From NCBI GenBank assembly GCA_964351195.1, contig CAYGNI010000010.1, forward strand, positions 1-31,838: DNA of 31,838 bases, read 5' to 3'. The stretch comes from TMED27 sp964351195. Its GTDB lineage: Bacteria > Pseudomonadota > Alphaproteobacteria > Micavibrionales > Micavibrionaceae. The first letter of the stretch is position 1. Each line of letters starts with the position of its first letter. This document shows positions 9,401 through 15,303 of this stretch, in pieces. The notes below the pieces were generated by a model. That model had not been told where the DNA came from. It was given only the letters and a program-made list of their open reading frames with translations, and searched no databases. The position numbers were made by a program, and so were the translations under genes.

Positions 9401-9447
9401 GTGAGACGGTGACAATAGACATTAGTGATTATTTTACAGGTATGTAA
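6418..9447 (+). CDS. Secreted beta-helix / PKD / LamG / RTX protein, probable type I secretion substrate
   Basis: ATG 6418 is chosen over GTG 6409 because AAGG at 6406-6409 sits eight bases before it, giving 1009 residues with no Sec signal. The N-terminus (VTELYSAMKLAVGGDRIELA...) and the following NITF/SGN repeats to about residue 330 form a right-handed parallel beta-helix, as in PL6 lyases and AlgE-type epimerases, with a HADYIQFW segment. A PKD domain follows (WDFGDG, about 446-451), then a LamG/concanavalin-like domain (about 500-690) and an acidic linker (TETETETETV). Calcium-binding RTX nonapeptides come next (GGAGND, GGDGND, GDAGDD, GRDGDD; about 780-900). The last residues (TVTIDISDYF) resemble a type I secretion signal. 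It is likely an extracellular polysaccharide-binding or -modifying protein. No transporter genes are in the window. It is AT-richer than its neighbours. Confidence 0.85.
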   Translation: MTIYKVSNVTELYSAMKLAVGGDRIELAAGHYNYIELKDKYTKTGLAGELNFDSPVTITSADPENPPTIGSVNIAYSNNISFDNVVFNTVNDSTGGYHANALNVNVATNISFTNSKFVGTAEKHPEVASDLGNDGASFRFNTGITFSGNEVSNFNFAIAFQNNTDVTFTDNHLHTNQGDFLRFPGTVNGVISGNTFENHLSSPFTHADYIQFWTNNQTRGAENITISGNNFLNGDYYAQAIFMRNELNDLNGGAYPEHNYKEITIEDNVILNAHGNTIVVGYVDGLIVKNNTLIDDDTFAEGERDTMSPNISVSHGTSVEIYNNIVPGQITLKGGTVADRLEDNFFTNDAFSEFSNYTGKLFLNSFNDKDISLEDLLVNPDSILVKEDGTVYGSQRLAINTYPDDLTALIVREPMPTEGPTVIKFDASLTANSNGLVDAQDARFVWDFGDGHTAEGLVVQHMYADHGNYNATLTVIHKDGTTDTTKTLAIVKDPLLLDLDFSTDGVSDASSYASNLTVKNPDGVQLQSDGSYAYNPGVREIVDVSRGSSQLFNHDQITLDVVVSKNTATSGGQVLSIGKSFMITVLGNGEVVFNLTNDQNQNFSLGSQGAGITDTDKHRITVTYDKHTETTTMYVDGQVVGETSMTGNTKATQSWGFYVGNPWGASFDGLVHDVKMYSDALTHDEILNGYSLGGDAETEVVVPGASEEVVEEVVEDTDNDQSDDVVDTETETETETVTDSVGEPVVNEQVPQILTLDDIAAMSSMSVEPTLTAHGIEGERFYGRHADDVIMGTDSDDEIWAKNGEDVVFGGAGNDFINAFGHGIGKNFMSGGDGNDVLSGADDRDILIGDAGDDRLLGRDGDDILIGGDGDDYLQGGNGNDILYGGAGSNRYQGGPGDDIFVLSHYESGVDTIYSGFELGKDKFDISHLLDEANLELSSDPADVLDIFSLELTNKYANVYTLIMNVNDQAHDVINFKHETPLTMESLIDSGSVMSETVTIDISDYFTGM

Positions 9448-9471
9448 TTTCGTCGATTTTATTTTGAATAG

Positions 9472-9503
9472 TCAGGGGGGCTATAGGCCTCCCTGATTTC
9501 TTT
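9472..9503 (+). terminator. Rho-independent terminator after the RTX gene
   Basis: A 9-bp stem (TCAGGGGGG 9472-9480 with CCTCCCTGA 9488-9496, one G-U pair) and a 7-base loop are followed by TTTCTTT. It lies 24 bases after the RTX stop codon. Confidence 0.6.
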
Positions 9504-9586
9504 GCTGTATGCGTTATCTTCATAACGCCAGTGACTGGTTATGAGGATATCTGAAAAATGTTCTGATTTTTGAAAACATTTGAAAA

Positions 9587-9661
9587 TGGTGGGTGGTACA
9601 AGGATTGAACTTGTGACCCCTACCGTGTCGAGGTAGTGCTCTACCGCTGAGCTAACCACCC
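9587..9661 (-). tRNA. tRNA-Val (anticodon GAC)
   Basis: The minus strand folds as a full cloverleaf. The acceptor is GGGTGGT/ACCACCC, the D stem GCTC/GAGC, the anticodon stem CTACC/GGTAG, and the T stem ACAAG/CTTGT with loop TTCAATC. The discriminator is A and the CCA end is encoded (9587-9589). The seven-base anticodon loop reads TCGACAC, giving GAC at 34-36 and valine. Position 33 is C instead of the nearly universal U, discussed as a finding. The total length is 75 bases including CCA. Confidence 0.9.
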
Positions 9662-9707
9662 ACACCATTTTTAGTAGGCGGACTATAGCGATATTTGTTC
9701 TATGAAG

Positions 9708-10070
9708 TCAAGCGGCCAGAAGGGTTTCGACCTGCTGCACTAAATCGTTGAGGTGGAAAGGTTTAGAGAGGATTTTGGCCTTTTCTTCATCAAAGTCTTC
9801 TTTGCCCACAGCAACGGCGGAAAAACCGGTGATGAACATGACTTTGAGGTCCGGTTTGAGCTTTGTGGCTTGCTGCGAGAGTTCAATGCCATCCATGCCG
9901 GGCATGACGATATCAGTGAGAAGGAGGTCAAAACTGGTATCACTTTCCAAGGTTTTGAGCGCGTCTACGCCATTTTCTTCGGTATGCACGCTATGACCAG
10001 CCTTTTCCAGTGCCAGCTTCAGGAAGCCGAGCATGGATGTGTCATCTTCTGCTATCAAGATATGGGCCAT
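9708..10070 (-). CDS. cpdR: CpdR-type single-domain response regulator
   Basis: The 120-residue protein is a lone receiver domain with no output domain. The acidic pocket is EDD (8-10), the phospho-acceptor is D53 in LLLTDIVMPGMDGIEL, and the conserved T81 (FITGF) and K103 (LSKPF) are present. The closeness to Caulobacter CpdR, including the LKVMFITGFSAVA segment and a C-terminal AA, is strong. CpdR receives phosphate from the CckA-ChpT relay. In its unphosphorylated form it primes ClpXP for degradation of cell-cycle proteins, and the terminal alanines in Caulobacter have been linked to its own turnover. It stands alone between tRNA-Val and the metallophosphoesterase gene. A CckA-like kinase, disrupted, lies 7 kb away. 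Confidence 0.85.
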   Translation of the reverse strand: MAHILIAEDDTSMLGFLKLALEKAGHSVHTEENGVDALKTLESDTSFDLLLTDIVMPGMDGIELSQQATKLKPDLKVMFITGFSAVAVGKEDFDEEKAKILSKPFHLNDLVQQVETLLAA

Positions 10071-10158
10071 GTTAATGTGTCTGCCATAATTTTAATTGGG
10101 TGATTTATAGAGATTTTAAGGGATATTGCAATGATTGTTTGGTTTTTGTGCTTTACAG

Positions 10159-11268
10159 CTAACTGATCTCTACAGGGAATGGCTTTGGGCGCATGCGTAG
10201 AAATATTTTTGTGGCCAGGTTGATGGGGCGTTTATCGGGTCTGTAGGCGATGCCAATATTTTGCGTGTTAAGTCGGACGCGGTCGCGGCCTTGAATCTCG
10301 ACGATATAGCGGGGTGGGGGGGCGTATTCCAGTTTGTCTGAGCGTTTTTCCGGCCAGACTTCTTTGAGTAGGCGGATGATGAGCTGCGTTTTTGCGCTGA
10401 ATTCAGGTTTGGGGTCGATGAGCCTCACCTGACTTGGGCGGTCGTTATACAGAAGTTCTAGCGCTCCGATATTTTCATGGCTTGAGGGCCAGTCGACCAA
10501 TGTTAAGTTTCCGTCTGCTGTTTCGACCAATGCCGTGTGGCCCTGATTAAGCCAGCTGCCGGCATTGGCAAACGTGATGTCTTTGATGTGTTTGATGGCG
10601 GGGATGTGGGTGTGGCCACAGATGAGGCCTTGGACGCCGTATTGCTGGGCCATTTTATAGGCGGCGGTTTCGAAATTGTTCAAAAGATAGAGTGCCCATT
10701 GGCCGTGCTTATTTAAAGATTTTGCAAGCGAGAAGGGCTTGAGCCTTCCTTTGATTAAGACTTGGGGGGCTTTTTGATGGAGGCCGAAGCTCTCAGTGAT
10801 CCAATCGTAGAGACTGTCGCCCCATTTGGAGAGCGGGCCGCGCAGGATTTTGCGGTCGAATTGATCGCCATGCAGGACCAGGAATTTTTGACCGTTGGCC
10901 ATCGTGTGGACGGCTTTTTCTTTGATCTTGATACCAAGGCGGCGGCCAATTTCGTTTCTGGCGAGCGGCAGGAAGCGGCGGATTTCATCGTCGTGATTGC
11001 CGGGCAGGTAAATAATTTTTGTGCCTTCATCGCGTTTTTTGACCAAGGCTTCGATAACGCGGGAGCAATCTTTGGTCCAGTACCAGCGCTTGTTGAGTTT
11101 CCATCCGTCGATGATGTCTCCGGCGAGGAAGAGATAGCGGCATTCGGTTTTGTTCAGGAAGTCCAACAAAGCGGCGGCGTCAAAAGATTTGGCTCCCATG
11201 TGAAAATCTGAGAGGAAGACAGATCTATAATATGTTTTCTGTACAGCGTTTGTGGCTTTGAAATACAT
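10159..11268 (-). CDS. LpxH-like metallophosphoesterase (UDP-2,3-diacylglucosamine diphosphatase family)
   Basis: All the calcineurin-like metal-binding motifs are present in order: FLSDFHMG (DxH), LAGDIIDGW, PGNHDDE, LHGDQFD and CGHTHIPA. The family hydrolyses UDP-2,3-diacylglucosamine in lipid A synthesis (LpxH), but many alphaproteobacterial members pair with a GT4 glycosyltransferase and are untested. Such a gene lies directly upstream here. After the catalytic domain (ending about residue 265) there is an extra ~100-residue basic C-terminal region (from ELLYNDRPSQ to the end) not expected in a ~250-280-residue LpxH. The start could be ATG 11268 or TTG 11277, and neither has a good ribosome site. 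I chose the ATG. Confidence 0.75.
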   Translation of the reverse strand: MYFKATNAVQKTYYRSVFLSDFHMGAKSFDAAALLDFLNKTECRYLFLAGDIIDGWKLNKRWYWTKDCSRVIEALVKKRDEGTKIIYLPGNHDDEIRRFLPLARNEIGRRLGIKIKEKAVHTMANGQKFLVLHGDQFDRKILRGPLSKWGDSLYDWITESFGLHQKAPQVLIKGRLKPFSLAKSLNKHGQWALYLLNNFETAAYKMAQQYGVQGLICGHTHIPAIKHIKDITFANAGSWLNQGHTALVETADGNLTLVDWPSSHENIGALELLYNDRPSQVRLIDPKPEFSAKTQLIIRLLKEVWPEKRSDKLEYAPPPRYIVEIQGRDRVRLNTQNIGIAYRPDKRPINLATKIFLRMRPKPFPVEIS

Positions 11269-11407
11269 ATAGTGCAACCGAAAAGGTCTATGTTGAATGT
11301 GAAGAACTCACCCTTATAGAGTACATGAAAAATGCGGCTTTGAGCAAATTTGCGGGTGATTTATGCACAGCCTAATTTTTGACGTTTTTGGCGTATTTTA
11401 GGCGGGT

Positions 11408-12481
11408 TTATTTCACTTTATTATACAGCGCGTCGAGATATTGGCGGGCGGTGTTTTCCCAAGTGTAGTGGGTTTTGACGTGCTCTGAGCGTGCTTCGGG
11501 GGTACCTTGGGTTAAGGCGCGCTGGGCAGCGTCGGCGAGGTTGTCGTTGCTGAGTGCGCCCAGGAAGTCTTCGGTAATAATGTCGATGGGGCCTGTGACT
11601 GTGTAGCCGGCGACGGGCAAGCCAGAGGCTAGGGCCTCGACTAGAACGATACCGAACGTATCGGTTCTGGAGGGGAAGACAAAGAGATCGGCAGAGCGGT
11701 AGTGCTCGGCGAGGTCTTGTCCCGTCTTATTGCCCAGGAAGATCGCGTCCGGGTATTCGCGTTCGAGAAATTCGCGGCTGGGGCCGTCGCCGATAACGAC
11801 TTTGGAGCCGGGCCAGTCCATTGCGAGGAAGTCTTCGATGCTTTTTTCAATAGCGACGCGGCCAACATAAAGCGCAACGGGACGTTTTAGATCGTTGAAT
11901 TTAGTTTTTTCACCGGGCTTGAAAAGGTCAAGATTGGCACCGCGTGTGAGGCGGTGCATGGGGTTTTTGAAGTTCCAACTTTTGAGTGTGTTTTCCAGGC
12001 TTTGTGTTGCGACCATCATGGCTTTTGATGGGGCGTGGAATGTGCGGACCACGGCTTTGGCGATTGCGTGGACATGTTTGTAGAGGAACGGCGTGAATTT
12101 TGTCAGGCGTTTGGCGACGTAGTCGGGGAATTGTGTATGGTATGAGGTTGAGAACGGGCGGCCGTGTTTCAGGCAATAGCGCCGCGCGGCCCAGCCGAGC
12201 GGGCCTTCGGTAGAGATGTGGATTCTGCTTGGCGCATAGTCCTCAATGATTTTTTTCAAGTGTCCGTAGGGCGCAATGGCGAGTTTGATTTCGCTATAGC
12301 CCGGCATGGGTATGCGCATGGGGAAGTCTGAGGGCCCAACGACGCGGACCTCATGGCCCATTTTGATAAGCTCTTCGCTGAGGTGTTCATAGGTTCTGAC
12401 GACGCCATTGACCTGGGGGAACCATGCATCGCTGATGATGAGGAGGCGTATTTTCTCTGGCTCGGATCCGGAAGTGTTCAA
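11408..12481 (-). CDS. GT4-family glycosyltransferase (mannosyltransferase-like)
   Basis: The 357-residue protein has the GT-B fold signature of family GT4. The N-terminal acceptor domain has the conserved PQVNGVVRTYEHL and SEELIKMGHEV region plus HISTEGPLGWAAR and SYHTQFP. The donor domain has ALYVGRVAIEKSIEDFL, VVIGDGPSREFLE and the EX7E-type segment FVFPSRTDTFGIVLVEALASGLPV. Close relatives are GDP-mannose-dependent alpha-mannosyltransferases acting on lipid acceptors. The start codon is TTG at 12481, with AAGAG upstream; no ATG or GTG exists nearby in frame. The gene is 130 bases upstream of the metallophosphoesterase on the same strand, a pairing that suggests joint action on an envelope lipid or glycolipid. 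Confidence 0.85.
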   Translation of the reverse strand: MNTSGSEPEKIRLLIISDAWFPQVNGVVRTYEHLSEELIKMGHEVRVVGPSDFPMRIPMPGYSEIKLAIAPYGHLKKIIEDYAPSRIHISTEGPLGWAARRYCLKHGRPFSTSYHTQFPDYVAKRLTKFTPFLYKHVHAIAKAVVRTFHAPSKAMMVATQSLENTLKSWNFKNPMHRLTRGANLDLFKPGEKTKFNDLKRPVALYVGRVAIEKSIEDFLAMDWPGSKVVIGDGPSREFLEREYPDAIFLGNKTGQDLAEHYRSADLFVFPSRTDTFGIVLVEALASGLPVAGYTVTGPIDIITEDFLGALSNDNLADAAQRALTQGTPEARSEHVKTHYTWENTARQYLDALYNKVK

Positions 12482-12554
12482 CTGTACTACTCTTTTAGGA
12501 CTTAATTTTATTTATGCGGTCGTCGTGCTCTATAAAATTGAGTATAATGCCGAT

Positions 12555-13937
12555 ATGAGAATGACCAAATGTTTTTTCAAAATCCTTGTTTTATTATTTG
12601 CCGCCCTTGCTTTTTCTTCCGGCGAGGCGGGTGCGCAGTCATGCGACCTTAACGAGGAAGTGATCTATAAGCTTAAGCCGCCGACGATCGGGGCCTATAA
12701 CATCTGGGACAATACGACCGATGATGAGACGCTGGATGAGGCCTTTGTGGCCGGAGAGGTTCTGCCCAATGACAATATTGTTGTTGTGGGGGAGCGCATT
12801 GTGGCGGCGGATAAACCGCCGGTTATGATGTTTTCGGAGATTGACCGGCGTGGGCGCGCGGTGTGGGAAAAGACGCATGAGGTTCAAAATCTGACGCATG
12901 TGAAGCAGATGTTCCGCCGCGGCGAGGAGTTGGTTGTGCTGGCGCAGATTTCTGATCCCAAGGTGAAGAAAGCAGTGTGGATCGGGTTCTTTAATTTGGA
13001 GGGGGATTTTAAATCGGAGCAGGTTTTGAAGCATCCGCAAGGCGCTTTGGCAGCTAGCGCGTTGGTTCCTTTGTCTGACGGAAACGGGTTCTTATTGGCG
13101 GTCGGCGTTGAGAGTAGCGCGCCCGATGCGCCGCGATTTTCGATAATTTACCGGTTGAACCGCAAAGCGCAAATGGTTTCAAAACGCTCTTATGTGCCTG
13201 GGCCGGATAATGAAATACTGGGCCTCTCGGCCCTGACGGACGGGACGTATATTGCTTCGGGCTATATCAACGATGCGAAGGGGCGTCGCACTGGCTGGTT
13301 GATGATTGTTGATGTGGATGGGAATGTGATCTGGCAGCGGCAATATCCGCGTGGGGCCGGGGCGCAAATTGCAAAAGCAACACCGTTTGCCAAGGATTAT
13401 ATTGCGGTTGTGGGTAAGGCTTATCCATTGGTTGCTGATGGTTTTACCGCCGGGTGGGTGATGGTCGTGCAGGCACGCAACGGAGACATTGCCTGGCAGA
13501 GATATTTTACAGGCGATTATGATTATGCTGGCGTGGATATTGCGGCGTCTGTAAACGGTTTAATGAGCGTGGTTATGGATGCGAACAAGGTGCTTAGGGG
13601 ACGACCGAGCGCGGTCGATGAAGAGGATTATGTGCGCTTGCTGACGCTTAATCCGCGCGGTGTGATTTTTGATAACAGTGATTTCTTTAATGCGGATGCT
13701 TCGGATGCTCGTGAGATGATAATCGGTCCGGCGGGAGAGCGGGTTCTGATTGGTTCCAGCCTGGTGGCGTACATGGATGAAGTATCAAAAGTTCAAGACA
13801 ATGATGAAGCGGGTGAGACCACAAATGCTGAAGGCAGCATAACGCGTTCGCGTGAAGGCTGGGTCGTGGCGGTTCCTGCTATGGATGCCTATGAAGATCC
13901 TTGTGTGCCGAAAAAACTCAGAACGCCGGGCGAGTAA
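12555..13937 (+). CDS. Exported protein of unknown function, beta-propeller-like repeats
   Basis: The frame is open from 12408, but the start at 12555 gives a typical signal peptide (KCFFKILVLLFAALAFSS, cleavage near GAQS) and avoids overlap with the divergent glycosyltransferase. The 460-residue protein repeats a pattern of GNVIWQRQY / GDIAWQRYF / GRAVWEKTH strands about 100-130 residues apart, each preceded by a GWLMIVD- or GWVMVVQ-type strand. This suggests a beta-propeller. No catalytic motif is seen. Its TAA overlaps the ATG of the pseudouridine synthase gene (TAATG), so the two are translationally coupled although no functional link is obvious. Confidence 0.7.
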   Translation: MRMTKCFFKILVLLFAALAFSSGEAGAQSCDLNEEVIYKLKPPTIGAYNIWDNTTDDETLDEAFVAGEVLPNDNIVVVGERIVAADKPPVMMFSEIDRRGRAVWEKTHEVQNLTHVKQMFRRGEELVVLAQISDPKVKKAVWIGFFNLEGDFKSEQVLKHPQGALAASALVPLSDGNGFLLAVGVESSAPDAPRFSIIYRLNRKAQMVSKRSYVPGPDNEILGLSALTDGTYIASGYINDAKGRRTGWLMIVDVDGNVIWQRQYPRGAGAQIAKATPFAKDYIAVVGKAYPLVADGFTAGWVMVVQARNGDIAWQRYFTGDYDYAGVDIAASVNGLMSVVMDANKVLRGRPSAVDEEDYVRLLTLNPRGVIFDNSDFFNADASDAREMIIGPAGERVLIGSSLVAYMDEVSKVQDNDEAGETTNAEGSITRSREGWVVAVPAMDAYEDPCVPKKLRTPGE

Positions 13938-14911
13938 TGAGCAGCACCTATAGCTATACTATCGACGAAACGTATGCGGGATTGCGGATTGATAAAGTGG
14001 TTTCGGCTTTGCAAGATGACCTTTCCCGTGCGCGCGTTCAGGCCCTGATTGATGAAGGCCATGTGCGTGTGAACGGCGTGGTTTGCGTCGCGGCGTCGCG
14101 CAAGGTGCAGAGCGGGGACACGGTTGTTTTGCAGGTTCCTGCGCTCAGGGAGGCAGAGCCGCAGCCCGAAGATATTGCGCTTGATATTGTTTATGAAGAT
14201 TCTGACCTTTTGGTTTTAAACAAAGCGGCGGGGATGGTCGTGCATCCGGGCGCAGGGAATTATGACGGGACGCTGGTGAATGCCCTTTTGCATCATTGCG
14301 CAGGTGATTTGTCGGGCATTGGCGGGGTGATGCGGCCGGGAATTGTTCATCGTCTTGATAAAGAAACAAGCGGTTTGATGGTTGTTGCGAAACATGACAA
14401 GGCGCATCAAGGATTGGCGGCGCAGCTTGAAGACCGTAGTTTGAGCCGGATTTATTATGCTCTAGTGTTGAAGGTGCCGATGCCGATTAAAGGGAGCGTT
14501 GATTACACCGTTGGGCGCGATCCGCGCAACCGGCAAAAAATGGCTGTGAATGTTCGTGGAGGTAAGGATGCGCGCACGTTTTACCATGTCACCGAGACAT
14601 TTGGCGAGGCTTGTGCATTGGTGGAATGTAAACTTGAGAGCGGCAGAACGCATCAAATCCGGGTGCATATGGCGGCGATTAAACACCCTCTCATTGGCGA
14701 TCCGGCCTATGGTCCGCAGGCTACGGCGGTGCAGGCGGCATTAAAGCGGGCGGAGTATAGTGAGGCTGTTATTGCCGATGTTCTGTCTTTTCCGCGGCAG
14801 GCCTTGCACGCCGGCAAGATCTCTTTTGTCCATCCTGTGCGTGGAGAAACCTGTCATTTTGAAGCTGACATGCCTGACGATTTTTCTAAGTTATTGAATT
14901 TATTGAGATAA
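13937..14911 (+). CDS. rluD: RluD-type 23S rRNA pseudouridine synthase
   Basis: ATG 13937 overlaps the upstream stop and gives MSSTYSYT and 324 residues, the usual length. An S4 RNA-binding domain (about 15-75: GLRIDKVVSAL, SRARVQALIDEGHVRVNG) is followed by the catalytic domain with HRLDKETSGLMV, where D141 is the nucleophile. Further motifs are KLESGRTHQIRVHMA and HPLIGDPAYG. RluD converts U1911, U1915 and U1917 in helix 69 of 23S rRNA to pseudouridine in E. coli. RluC paralogues share these motifs, but the S4 domain and overall similarity favour RluD. Confidence 0.85.
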   Translation: MSSTYSYTIDETYAGLRIDKVVSALQDDLSRARVQALIDEGHVRVNGVVCVAASRKVQSGDTVVLQVPALREAEPQPEDIALDIVYEDSDLLVLNKAAGMVVHPGAGNYDGTLVNALLHHCAGDLSGIGGVMRPGIVHRLDKETSGLMVVAKHDKAHQGLAAQLEDRSLSRIYYALVLKVPMPIKGSVDYTVGRDPRNRQKMAVNVRGGKDARTFYHVTETFGEACALVECKLESGRTHQIRVHMAAIKHPLIGDPAYGPQATAVQAALKRAEYSEAVIADVLSFPRQALHAGKISFVHPVRGETCHFEADMPDDFSKLLNLLR

Positions 14912-14922
14912 AAAATAAATAG

Positions 14923-14972
14923 ATAAAATTTTATATAAATGTCTTGATTTTACATAAAATTTTATGTATTCT
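14923..14972 (+). promoter_or_regulatory. Promoter with two ATAAAATTTTAT palindromes
   Basis: A promoter-like pair TTGATT (14944-14949) and TATTCT (14967-14972) has ideal 17-base spacing. The spacer plus the first -10 base is a perfect 16-bp palindrome, ACATAAAATTTTATGT (14952-14967). A second 12-bp palindrome, ATAAAATTTTAT (14923-14934), is centred 31 bp upstream, about three helical turns. This layout suits a dimeric repressor or other regulator covering the promoter. AT-rich DNA makes such palindromes easier by chance. Confidence 0.4.
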
Positions 14973-14978
14973 AAAAGT

Positions 14979-15194
14979 ATAAGGTGTTTCATTTAAAACT
15001 GATAAAAATTAGACAAGACATAAGAGAAATATAGGGCAAACGGCAAATACTATAGGGGAAGACCTCACACAGGCCAGTGCGCATGACATTTAAGAGATTT
15101 TAGAGATTAGCAAGCAAGTACCGGGCTTAACCCAATTCTACGTTTCATCCGATCTGGTACCGACTATAAACCACCCTCCGGGGTGGTTTTTTTT
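14979..15194 (+). ncRNA. Candidate small RNA, ~215 nt, between promoter and terminator
   Basis: The stretch from the expected start near 14979 to the terminator contains no ORF longer than a few codons, yet has its own promoter-like elements upstream and a strong terminator at its end. A possible stem pairs GTACCGG (just before 15126) with CTGGTAC (ending 15160), enclosing a GGG-CTTAA-CCC hairpin. I do not recognise it as 6S, tmRNA, RNase P or SRP RNA. The terminator could instead simply end rluD readthrough, which would leave no separate RNA. Confidence 0.35.
15168..15194 (+). terminator. Strong rho-independent terminator
   Basis: A perfect 9-bp stem (AAACCACCC 15168-15176, GGGTGGTTT 15181-15189) has a TCCG loop and a T run through 15194. 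The long T tract is on the plus strand, so it acts mainly rightward. In the opposite direction it may weakly stop yjbH transcription. Confidence 0.85.
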
Positions 15195-15244
15195 ATTGAC
15201 AATATAGGAATAAATTGCTATGTTGTTTATGATATTCTCATATT

Positions 15245-15268
15245 TTTGTCTTTGTCTTTGTCTTTGTG
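15245..15268. repeat. Hexanucleotide tandem repeat (TTTGTC)x3 + TTTGTG
   Basis: Three perfect TTTGTC units and a fourth with one change lie 36 bases beyond the yjbH stop codon. The tract is outside any coding frame I accept, so slippage would not change a protein. Confidence 0.6.
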
Positions 15269-15303
15269 CTTGAGCGGGTCCGTTTTTAGGGTCTGTTTTC
15301 ATC

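Noticed and set aside
12408..12554. Longer N-terminus for the exported protein
   Set aside because: It would overlap the start of the divergent glycosyltransferase gene and bury the signal peptide; ATG 12555 is better.
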